In this document: in pieces, positions 39,701 to 51,700 of the stretch
How the letters are laid out: every line of letters begins with the position of its first letter
Position numbering within the stretch: position 1 is the stretch's first letter
NCBI GenBank assembly: GCA_035222895.1
Contig: JAVYIG010006548.1
Coordinates: 1-64,000, forward strand
Reading direction: 5' to 3'
DNA length: 64,000 nucleotides
Origin: Strongylocentrotus droebachiensis
Lineage: Eukaryota > Echinodermata > Echinoidea > Camarodonta > Strongylocentrotidae
Notes under the pieces: model-generated
Seen by the model: only the letters and a program-made list of their open reading frames with translations
What the model was told of the DNA's origin: nothing
The model's database searches: none
Made by a program: the position numbers and the translations under genes

Positions 39701-42700
39701 AGTACAAGGCCCCACTCCAGAACTGGACAACCAGGTAAGCTGTTGATGGATAACTGAAATTTGTCATAATATAATTTGTTTTTCGAATTGTTTATATAAT
39801 TTTGTATGTACAGTGAATTGTTGTTATAGTTCAGAAACCACTTTAGAGGAATACCCTGATGCGAACACACAAGATAATTTAATAATATTCATTGATTTAA
39901 CAATCAAAAGCCTTTTCAAAGATCTTTAAACTCACTGACTGATGTCTATTTGTATCCATAGCTGTGCCTGCACAACTGCAACAGTTCTTGGCTCAATTTC
40001 ATTCGGGACAGGGACAGCGAAAACGAAGATCAGGTTTGTCCATTTACTGTCATCTCCTTTTTATGCCTCCGTTACGAAGTAGCCGGAGGCATTATGTGTT
40101 CGGGTTGTCCGTCCGTCCGTACGTACGTCCCGTTCTCGTAATCGCGTTATCTGAAGAACCGATTGATGGATTCCTGCCAAACTTTGGTCATGTATGTATC
40201 TTACAGAGCCGATGAACTGATTAGATTTTGGGATCACGAGGTCAAAGGTCACAAGGCTCATTATGTATGCAAAAACAGCTCGTGATCGCAATATCTGAAG
40301 AACCGATTGATGGATTCCTGCCAAACTTCGGTCATGTATGTATCTTACAGAGTCGATGAATTGATTAGATTTTGGGGTCATGAGGTCAAAGGTCACCAGG
40401 CTCATTATGTATGCAAAAACAGCTCGTAATCGCGTTATCTAAAGAACCGATTGATGGAATCCTGCCAAACTTCGGTCATGTATGTATCTTGCAGAGCCAA
40501 TGAACTGATTAGATTTTGGGGTCACAAGGTCAAAGGTCAAAGGTCACAGGGCTTATTATGTATGCAAAAACAGCTCGTGATCGCGTTATCTCAAGAACCG
40601 ATTGATGGATTCCTGCCAAACTTAGGTCATGTATGTTACTTGCAGAGCTGATGAACTGATTCGATTTTGGGGTCATGTCGTCAAGGTCAAAGGTCATGCG
40701 GCTTATTATGTATACAAAAATAACTTGTGATCGTATTATCATTAGAACAGATTTATGGCATCCTGCCAAACTTAGATCATTTATGTATCTTGCAGAGCCA
40801 ATGAACTGAGTAGATTTAAGGGTCATGGGGTCAAAGATCAAAGGGTCATATGTGTATATGAGAAATTGCTTGTAATCACAATATTCTGAGAACCTGTTAA
40901 TAGATTACAATTGAACTTGAATTTGAAAAATTTCTTCTGTTTTGGTTTGTAAAATTCTCTATGACGGAGGCATCATTTTCGACTGCGCGCAGTCGAAGTT
41001 CCATCTAGTTCATTCTTAGAATAATGATTCATTGCTCGTGCTGTCTATGGGTGCGTTTATGCTCAATTTTGAAGGCAGAATGAGCCATTTGAAACGCTCA
41101 TCGTAATCGCAGTTCCACGGTGTACTGTTTATGCTCACTTCTCTGGCTCCTCCAGGCATGATTCCGGCTCTGCAGCTGGATTTGCAAACCTGCACTGTGC
41201 ATGCTACGTTGACCTCATTTAAACGCGTTTACAAATGATTGTGCGTTTATGCTTCACCAGAATCGCAATCCAAAACGCACCTATTATGATCGCCGTTTTT
41301 TGGTGATTCTACAAAAATGAGAATGCAACCGTGTTTTGAACTAAACGCGTAACAAATGCCTCATTCTGGCCAGAAAAAGTTGAGCATAAACGTACCCTAT
41401 GATATTACAAGTAAAGGTAATAATGGGTTCTTGTAAAGCAGGAAACATTGTTAGTCATAAAGAATCAAACAATCCTACTCAAAAGTCTGGGTTACATATG
41501 CTGCGGTTTATAGCAGGGTATATGTACATGTAATTCAGCGCACTGCACTACACATTTGTGTATCACATACGGTACAGATAAGTAGAAAGTATATATGCAT
41601 AAGAGTTGGGCAAAGGGGCATGCTGGGGATGGAGGTAGGGAGTGAAGATGGGGTGGGCTAGGGTGAAGGCGGGGATTAGGGTAGGCTGGGATGGAGGTAG
41701 GGAGTGAAGATGGGGTGGGCTAGGGTGGAGGCGGGGATTAGGGTAGGCTAGGGTGGAGGTGGGGGTGGGTTGAGGGTGGAGATGGGAATGGGGGTATGAC
41801 GGGGCGGGGACAGCACTAGGCTAGGGTGGATGTGGGGATGGGGGGGGGGGGGGGGGATCGGGTGGGCTAGGGTGGAGGCAGGGATTAGGGTAGGCTGAGG
41901 TGAAGGTGGAAATGGGGTTGGCTGAGGGTGGGGATGGGATGGGCTTGAGGGTGGAGCTGGGAATGGAGTAGGCTAGGGTGAAGGTGGGGGAGGGGGGTGG
42001 GGTGGAGATTGGGGTAGGCTAGGGTGAAGGTGGGGGTGGTGATGGGGTGGGCTAGGGTGGAGGCAGGGATTAGGGTGGGCTAGGGTGAAGGTGGGGTGGG
42101 GTGGGGATTGGGTGGGCTAGGGTGGAGGCGGGGATTGGGGTGGGCTAGGATGAAGGTGGAAATGGGGTTGGCTGAGGGTGGGGATGGGATGGGTGGAGGC
42201 GGGGATTAGGGTAGGCTAGGGTGGAGGTGGGGGTGGGTTGAGGGTGGAGATGGGAATGGGGGTATGACGGGGCGGGGACAGCACTAGGCTAGGGTGGATG
42301 TGGGGATGGGGGGGGGGGGATCGGGTGGGCTAGGGTGGAGGCAGGTATTAGGGTAGGCTAGGGTGAAGGTGGAAATGGGGTTGGCTGAGGGTGGGATGGG
42401 ATGGGCTGAGGGTGGAGGTGGGGGAGGGGGGTGGGGTGGAGATTGGGGTAGGCTAGGGTGAAGGTGGGGATGGGGTGGGCTAGGGTGGAGGCAGGGATTA
42501 GGGTGGGCTAGGGTGAAGGTGGGGTGGGGTGGGGATTGGGTGGGCTAGGGTGGAGGCGGGGATTGGCGTGGGCTAGGATGAAGGTGGAAATGGGGTTGGC
42601 TGAGGGTGGAGATGGGATGGGCTGAGGGTGGAGGTAGGGATTAGGGTAGGCTAGGGTGGAGGTGGGGGTGGGTTGAGGGTGGAGCTGGGAATGGGGGTAT

Positions 42701-45700
42701 GACGGGGCGGGGACAGAGTACTAGGCTAGGGTGGAGGTGGAGATGGGGGTCGGGGGGATTGGGTGGGCTAGGGTGGAGGCGGGGATTAGGGTAGGCTAGG
42801 GTGAAGGTGGAAATGGGGTTGGCTGCGGGTGAGGATGGGATGGGCTGAGGGTGGAGGTGGGGATGGAGTAGGCTAGGGTGGAGGTGGGGTTGGCTGAGGG
42901 TGGAGATGGAGTAGGCTAGTGTGGAGGTAGGGTTGGCTGAGGGAGGGGATGGGCTGATGGTGGAGATGGAGTAGCCTAGTGTGGAGGTGGGGTTGGCTGA
43001 GGGTGGGGATGGGATGGGCTGAGGGTGGAGATGGAGTAGGCTAGTGTGGAGGTGGGGGTGGGGTGGGGTGAAGGTGGGCTAGGGTGGAGGCAGGGATTAG
43101 GGTAGGCTAGGGTGAAGGTTGAAGTGGGGTTGGCTGAGAGTGGGGATGGGATGGGCTGGAGGTGGGGATGGAGTAGGCTAGGGTGAAGGTGGGGGTGGGC
43201 TGGGGGTAGGGATGGGGTGGGCTAGGGTGGAGGCAGGGATTAGGGTAGGCTAGAGCGAAGTTGGGGGAGATGGAGGTAGGTGAGTGTTACATCATGTGCC
43301 CAATGAGAAAATGATTCATCTAATACATAAAACATAAAAATGATAAAATATTTCTGTGGAGAAAAATGGAAATTGGCAAAAAAAACTAGAGCAGTGCTGA
43401 CCACTCCATCCGAAATGGGAGACACTTTCTCCATGAGGGGCCTTGTAGATGGTGACTCTGACCTTGAATGGAATCATATATCTATCAAATTTGTTATTCA
43501 TCCCTTCTCTTTATCGGGTTGTTTCAATGCAATCGACGACAGAGTATACTTTCTTTTTAAAAGATTGTTCTTTCTTTCTTTCATTTGCAAACTACAGTTG
43601 CACAAGCTCTTTTGAATAGTAGAAAGGTAGACCTGGGAAGCTCCACTTTTTCCTTGTCTTCTGCCTCTTCATCGACCACAAGTAAGTTCTTATCCAGTAC
43701 AATACAAAAGGTATTCCATATACTGTAAATGTGGCAATATTCGCAGATTTCGCGCTTTAGTCGGTGTCCGCGAAAATTAAAACCTGTGAAAATATAAGCA
43801 TGACTTCTTATGCATGTTTTGAATGGGCGGAATTGCGTGCAACACGAATTTAAGAAGTAGCGAAGATGTTTTGGGGTCGCTGAGCGCGGAAAATCAATCG
43901 CGCGAAAATAACAGCGTTTGCAGTAGCGCGTTTACCTTACAGTTACCAAAGCACGACACACATTGTTCCATATGTTTGGGCCACTTGATGTATAAATAAT
44001 TCACGTTTGCTAGTGCATTAGTGAATATGCACTGCACGCAGGTTAAGTCACGATTAGATAAAACGAACGAGACTTGTCAAGTTCATTATCCAGCTCATTG
44101 TGTCTTATCGAGTGCATATCACTAATGCACAAGCTTAAAAAAATGTATTATTTGTTTTACAAAACTGGTCAGCAATGTGAATATAAAGACGAGAAGAAAG
44201 CAACATACCTAATTGATTGCCGAATGTCTCGCACAGTCACGGGGGGGGGGGGGGGGGAGGGCGCCATTTGCTATGTTGAATGACATCACTTACATGTATA
44301 AAGCGGGGTTTGGTTTTTCATGTAAAAGAATCAACAGTAACAATATGCAATGATATAAACTGTATAAAATCAAGAGATTAAAGTATAAAATAGAAATATA
44401 ATTTCTTAAAATATAATTCTTTTTTTAAATTAAATAATCCTGTAAAAACAGAGATATGCAGCATACAGACAATAGTAAAATGATTGGTACGGGTTCTACA
44501 GGTTCTAAGAAATGATTTGGAAGTAATCTTAAAAAAAATAAGCACCAACTTAAAACAAATGATATTCTTTGAATCTAACTTACATTTGAGAAATTTATAT
44601 ATATGAGACTTGAGGGCGCCATTTGCTATGTTGAATGACATCACTTACATGTATAAAGCGGGGTTTGGTTTTTCATGTAAAAGAATCAACAGTAACAATA
44701 TGCAATGAATATAAACTGTATAAAATCAAGAGATTAAAGTATAAAATAGAAATATAATTTCTTAAAATATAATTCTTTTTTTAAATTAAATAATCCTGTA
44801 AAAACGGAGATATGCAGCATACAGACAATAGTAAAATGATTGGTACGGGTTCTACAGGTTCTAAGAAATGATTTGGAAGTAATCTTAAAAAAAATAAGCA
44901 CCAACTTAAAACAAATGATATTCTTTGAATCTAACTTACATTTGAGAAATTTATATATATGAGACTTGAGGGCGCCATTTGCTATGTTGAATGACATCAC
45001 TTACATGTATAAAGCGGGGTTTGGTTTTTCATGTAAAAGAATCAACAGTAACAATATGCAATGAATATAAACTGTATAAAATCAAGAGATTAAAGTATAA
45101 AATAGAAATATAATTTCTTAAAATATAATTCTTTTTTTTAATTAAATAATCCTGTAAAAACGGAGATATGCAGCATACAGACAATAGTAAAATGATTGGT
45201 ACAGGTTCTACAGGTTCTAAGAAATGATTTGGAAGTAATCTTTAAAAAAATAAGCACCAACTTAAAACAAATGATATTCTTTGAATCTAACTTACATTTG
45301 AGAAATTTTAGAAAAATAATTGATTAATTATTGTAATATTTATTTTCAGAGTGTCTTGTAGCTCCTACATGTAGTATTAAAAATTTACTTGGTTTTATGA
45401 ATAATTAACATCAAACACTAAAATCTGCGGCTTTGGTCAGCCCCTAATTTTGTTTTGTCAGATTTAATGATTTTTATTGATAAATACATGTAGCAAACTG
45501 CTAATGCAACCAAGCTGCTGTATTCTTCCTTTCTTTCAAAATACGTAAAGAGGTATTGTAATATTTAATTCCCCAAATAAACTTTAAAACTGACTTGTTG
45601 AGACTTGACTTGCATCCATAATATACACTGGCATAGTGCTTGTTATTGTTTTAATTTTTATTGGCGTGTATCATTTTATGAATATTTACGCCGCCCATGT

Positions 45701-48700
45701 ATGATGTTTAGTGCATGCCCATGTTAGTTAACCTCCATACAGGCTTTTGATATTAAATTTAATCCTAACTATTTTAATGAAATACGAATCTTAGTTTTTG
45801 GTCCCTTATTCCTGTGACCTTTGACCTTTGGCATGTCTGATGTGACTGCGACCTCTGATACACTTTTGACCAATGTTGTGCTTGTTCACAGTCCATAAGA
45901 CTCGTATCGTCAGGTATCAGCAAGTAATATCGGTGAGCACGGAGACTTCGTCAGGGGGTGGAAATGAGGAACGGGGAGACACAGAAATCGCCCCGGTCAG
46001 AACGAGGGGTGGACAGGTCAACCCCATCACGTCTCAGCAAGAACCGGACAAGGAAGAAAGAGAGTTAATGGAAATGGACGGTCAACTCTACGAAGGTGAG
46101 TCCAGCCTACTTGTAGCAAGTAGTTCTTTTAGTTATCGACTTTGTTCAAGTGCACCTCCATGGAAGGACTTAAAAATGCAATTTCTCAAAATGTTAATAT
46201 GCTGATTGAAGATTTAATATAATATGCTTGTTTAAACAAAATGTCTGATTTAGAAATGTCCTTGTCTCCAAAATTGCTTTCTAGTGGTTTATACTTATTG
46301 TTTTCTAGGTTGTCCCACTTTTGTGTAGTTTCATGTTCTCACTTTTCTTTTGCACTATGAGCAACATTAGTTATGATAAGGACTCTGTAATGATAATTCA
46401 ATATAATATTAAATGCTTTACCAAAAAAGTCTGATTTAAAAATGGCCTCAAAACTACTATTTTTTTTCTTCAAAATTATTTTCCAGTAGATCTACTTTTT
46501 AAAAGTTGATTTTAAGATGTCTCATTTCTGGGTACTTTTATGTGCTCATTTTGTGAGTGTGCCCTCTGCAAATAAGTTATGTGGAGTTTGCACATTATAA
46601 ATACTCTGTTATAATAATATAGTATCATGCCTAAATAGTCGAACCAATAGATTATTTAACAGTGCAATTCACTTGAATGATTAAAAAAATGCTATTCTTC
46701 AATCTTGAACATACAGTTCACAGCTAAATTATTTATACCCTTTGTAAATTTGATGTCTTTTGTGTTTTTTAGTCATTCAAGAATGAAAGAGGGAAGGGTT
46801 TAATTACTTTCTTTATTGAATGCTTTTAGATATAAGCTTTAAGATGTTGAATACTCAATAAAGATACCGTGGGAAAAATATGATATACTGAAAACTTACA
46901 TGTAGATGTGGTCAATCATGTTTGGGACAAAATAGCTTGAAACTTGCCCATAAACAAAACACGTTATTATTATTGTTATTATTATGTATGTAAAACCATT
47001 TTCCTTTTCTCTCCCTCTAGTATTTTCATCCTGTGAGCTTCGATATCTCATGGAGGGTGAATTCAATCCCAATGAAGTACTCGACCCAGATGGCAGTGAA
47101 AATATCTTCATTGCATCATGTCAGCAACGGTCATCAAACGGTAAGAATTATAAATTAATACCCCCCCCCCCTTATTGTATTGGTCATTCATGAAAAAAAG
47201 CAATTTGAAGCAATTGGGGAAGGTTTATTATGTATTGGAATTGATATTATGAAGTATTTATAGTCACCTGTACCTAGGAAGGGAAAATCAAACCAACCTT
47301 CAGGGTCTCTTCTCCTGATATAACAAATTGGGGGTGTGCAGCTAGGTGGACTACTACACCGGGGTTTCCCCCTATTCTGATACGAATAGTGCGGTAGCTT
47401 CTTTACTTGCAAGTGTTATTGTGAGTCTCCTCTGCACGGACCCCCATTTAACATCCTGTCCGAGGGATGGAGTTTTTTCCACCGTATCATAGCCTATGAA
47501 TTGGGAGGGGCATGTTCAGACATAATACTGGCTTCAGTCATTAGCCTGGGTCGGATCCGAACCCATGATCTGTGGTTCAAGAGGCAGGCACTTTACCGAC
47601 TGAGTGAACTTTTCTATATATATATATATATATACTGTAACGTATTTGAATGTATAAACTGAATCGGTGTAGAAATGCCAATGAACCGCTTGACCCAGAT
47701 GGCAGTGGAAAATGTCTTCATTGCATCATGTTATCAGACTGCATGTTTGAATAATAATTATAAATGAATTCACCTACCCCCACCCAAGAAAAAGTTTAAT
47801 GTAATAGATGTTTATAGTTGAGTTCTGGTCAATCGTGAAAGAAAACAGTCTGGAAACAACTTAAGTTCATGAGACTTGATGCGTAGTATTGTGAGGTTTT
47901 GGAATAATCGAAATGAGAAGAAATTGACAAAGATATTGACTTGATCTTAATTTCAAACACTGCATGCAGACAGAAGTAGGTATATGGGACCACACACACA
48001 CACACCCACATGTGACATGAAAGTGCGGTCTATGCTTTTAAGCCATTTGATGTCTAGGTTCCTACAGTACAAGTGTCACTGGGAAACCATATTCAAATGA
48101 AACTAAAAATGTGGTCTTTATAGACAGGTGATCTTTTTATACAGATGGTCACTAAAGCAGGTTTCACTGAATCTTTAGTAAATAGTTTTTTCTATTTCTT
48201 CCTCCAGGTCCAGTCATCACACAAGTGGATGTCACAAAGTCCAGTTTGATAGTTGATACCACTCAGTCTGCCTTCAATGGTCAAGTCACTTACAGTACTG
48301 GCTCTAATAGCGTAACCCAGGACCAGCTCACTGCTCTCATTGACAATTCCGGAAGCTGCATTCAAAAGGTACATGATTATCCCATCCCGCTAAATTGATA
48401 TATTATAGTGTGCCTTATCATGCTAATTTCTTTTCTAATGCGCATTTCTCTTTCCTTATGTTCTTCTCAACCCCACATGCAGCTCTTCATTTTGTATTAT
48501 TTTCTGTACCCCGATCTCTCACTTCTGTTTGTCATTTTCTACTCTTTGTATTCTGACCATGTTCTCCTATATTTGTCATGTAAAGCATTTTCCTGTTCCT
48601 TTCTCGTCTCTGTTGGCATCCCCCCTTTTCCTTTCCCCTATTTTGTAGTTCCTTTGGTAGTTACGGATTAGTTACTCATTATTCCTAAGTATATCATTTG

Positions 48701-51700
48701 AGGTGTTCACACTTGTACAAGCATTGCTTTTTAGTGGACCCCTCTGTTTCCGACATGTATTTCTTACATTTGTTTTAAATGCTTATAATTGATTTGTAAT
48801 GTTTTGTTGGAAACATGAATAAATTGAAATTGAATTCATTTCATTCTGGTGCCCGGCGGGAGGACTCATGATGATTATATAGTCGATTTGGAGCCAGAAG
48901 GATGTTCACTCTTTATACTGATACTTTAAAAACACAGCGTTAATGCTCTTCTGTCTCCAAATGGACAATTTGTATGGGCCAGTGCCCGTCTGCATTCATG
49001 CTAAAGTGAGGAGTCTGAATGTCTGCCATTCTAAAGATTTGACTTAAATTTGAACCAGAAATATTTCTGTATTCCTGTTATGATTTTTACCTTATTTGCA
49101 GTATTCTATGAAGTATTCAGAAAAGTAAGTATGGAAGATAGGTAGGAGATTGTGGCTTACTAATTGATTGGAGGATGAGGGTCCGGATGAACAGACATTT
49201 CTATTAGGAACATTGTCCCCCCCCCCCCCTCATACACTCACACACTCAGTCATGGGGACCAGAAACAATGTTTTTTTTCTTTTTCTCTGGGAGTGTCACG
49301 GTCAAGTGGTTTAAGGCGCTTGACTGGAGATGCGAAGGTCGAGGTTCGAATCCCGATACGGCACTAATATCCTTTGGCAACATGTTAACCTGCACTTGCT
49401 GCTCTCCACCCAGGTGTTAAATGGGTACCCGGTAGGATGCGACCGCCATTGTTGGTCAAACAGTTTTGAGCGTCAAGTAACGCCTGGCTGGAATGCTCCC
49501 CAGGGAGTGGAGATTGTGCACACCGTGTGTGTGTGCAAGCACTGAATCCAATGACCGTGGTAATAGTATATTTGTAAAGCGCTTAGAGACATTTGTATTA
49601 AGCGCTATATAAAAACTACATATTATTATTATTATTATTATCTCTGATTCTTTCTTTCCTCTGTCAGGTCATCTTCAGCTGCCAGGGAGCCACTCTGGGA
49701 GAAGACGGGTCCAACGGTGTCATTCTGGGCAGGGACGGTACAGAGATAGAGTCCCCATGGAGTGGTATTGGTGAGTCTCTATTTTGATGTCTACCAATCA
49801 CCCTTTTAAAAAAAAAGTGTACAGCAAGCAAGAATGTAAGAAATCAAGCTAAAGAAACTCACTTTCACTCAAAGCTACTTGTAACACCAATGGCATAGAA
49901 GGGTAAAAGAAAAAATTTAGTACTGAATGTGTGATATTTTCGTGAAAGAAACTGTCTTGAATCGTTGATTTTGATGTCTTTAGTTGTATTTTGATATTAT
50001 CTAATCAACAACATTTATAATAAATTGACTTCATCTTGCAAAACATAACCCAAACAAAATTTTCAAGAATGAAAAGCATTGGGAATAGATATGGGTACAT
50101 GGGACTACCTCAAAATGTGGTATCAGAATCTGGTCCAGAGTTGTGCTCTATTTCTCAATCTTTTCTTGAAGTTTAAGTGAGACTGTTTCTGATCATCAAT
50201 CTATCTCTGTCCTTTTCTTCTTCAAGATGGAATCTGCAACACCACAAACCTGTGCAAGTGCCTGAAGTCAGGAGATAATGGACTTAACGAGGCTGTAATT
50301 CAGGACAGACATCTTCTGCCTATCACAGGATTCAGGCTTGATAGCGTTGATGGTGCTGGATCCTTCCATGTGGGAAATCTCGAGTGCACAAATGATCAGA
50401 GTAAGTTTGACACTGCTGCTTATAAGCATCGGCTTGCATTGTGATGTAGATATACAGTAGGCGTGCGGTCGCACCATGTGAGAGATGGGTAGGAATGGGG
50501 AGACCTAGAAAAGACTCTGTAATCTTTCTTTCTTGACTGTTGATTGTCTTGAAAAAGACTGTTGGTTATCTGTCTTAGCTTATAGTTCTAAGGAGAACTA
50601 TCGCACCGGTTGGAGAGGATGGGTAGTAGGAGTGGCTCGATGTTTCGAACAGGTTGACTATCCGTTGTTGTAAGCCTACTGTATAAAGTTAGATGGCTGG
50701 AGCACGGTACGGCACATATGCACACCTGCGTGATTCTGATAAAACAAAACACCCAACAAACGCAAACTTTTTTGCCTTTACTATAGCCATACATAGTCAT
50801 GCAAAAAACGGGTCTGTTGAGCAAATTTTATTTTACAGATTTTATTCACATGCCTCAAACTGCTTACTTTCACATCTATAACCCCAACCTGCATATACAA
50901 AATAATGATTGTGCAGTCATGGGAATTTTGTCTTAGCCATGCAAAATGACATGGAGACTTTTTCTTGTGAAAATGACCCTGTTCTTGTTCACAAATATCT
51001 TTGGTCCAAAAATGATAATTTCTATTAATGTTTGTCCAAAATCAGGCTAAAGTGTTAGTCAGAATCAATTGATGGGTGAGTTTTGACATTCAAAATCAAT
51101 ATAGAAATATGCACTGATATCGGAACAATCAATCTCTTTGAAACAAGTACACAGCTCTGACCACTTTGGTCATTTTGATTGGTGGCTAGTATTTTGCTGC
51201 TCTGCACCGCTTGAAAGATGTTGACCCACGAGCTGAAAAATTGGTCTGTCCCAGCTAATACCGGTGGAGGCGTTGTTAATTGTGATTCCACCCTATTCAC
51301 ATAAAAGCATCATTTGACATTGATGTTTTGTCTGACTCAAATTGATCAGATTGATACAGTCATCAGATATACTGATATCTTGATGAGGTTGGTAACAAAA
51401 TAGCTTTGACTTGCCCATTTTGTGATATTGTTATGAGTATGAGAATTTTCTTTGATATTCATATCTCGATGCAGTTGGAGATTTGTTATGGACAGAATAA
51501 ACTCATAATGATATTGAAGTAATAAATTGTCTGATATTGTGTTGATTTAATGCAAATTAGTATAATGTGATTTGTTAGGGAAGGGGGATTCATATTCATA
51601 TGGATTGTACATTTATGTAGTACCTGTGCAATACATAAAGGTTAATCTGTTTCATGAAAATGTATTGCCTTTTCTCATCTCATCCATGTAGGTCATAGGG

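Noticed and set aside
40061..40841. Minus-strand frames with repeated NQFI-S-VRYIHD motifs
   Set aside because: They follow the 147-bp repeat unit of a non-coding element; no known protein.
44378..45000. Two identical 88-codon minus-strand frames
   Set aside because: They are the same reading of two copies of the 356-bp tandem unit.
49306..49375. A functional tRNA gene
   Set aside because: The head is tRNA-like, but the body and TTA tail that follow mark it as a SINE.
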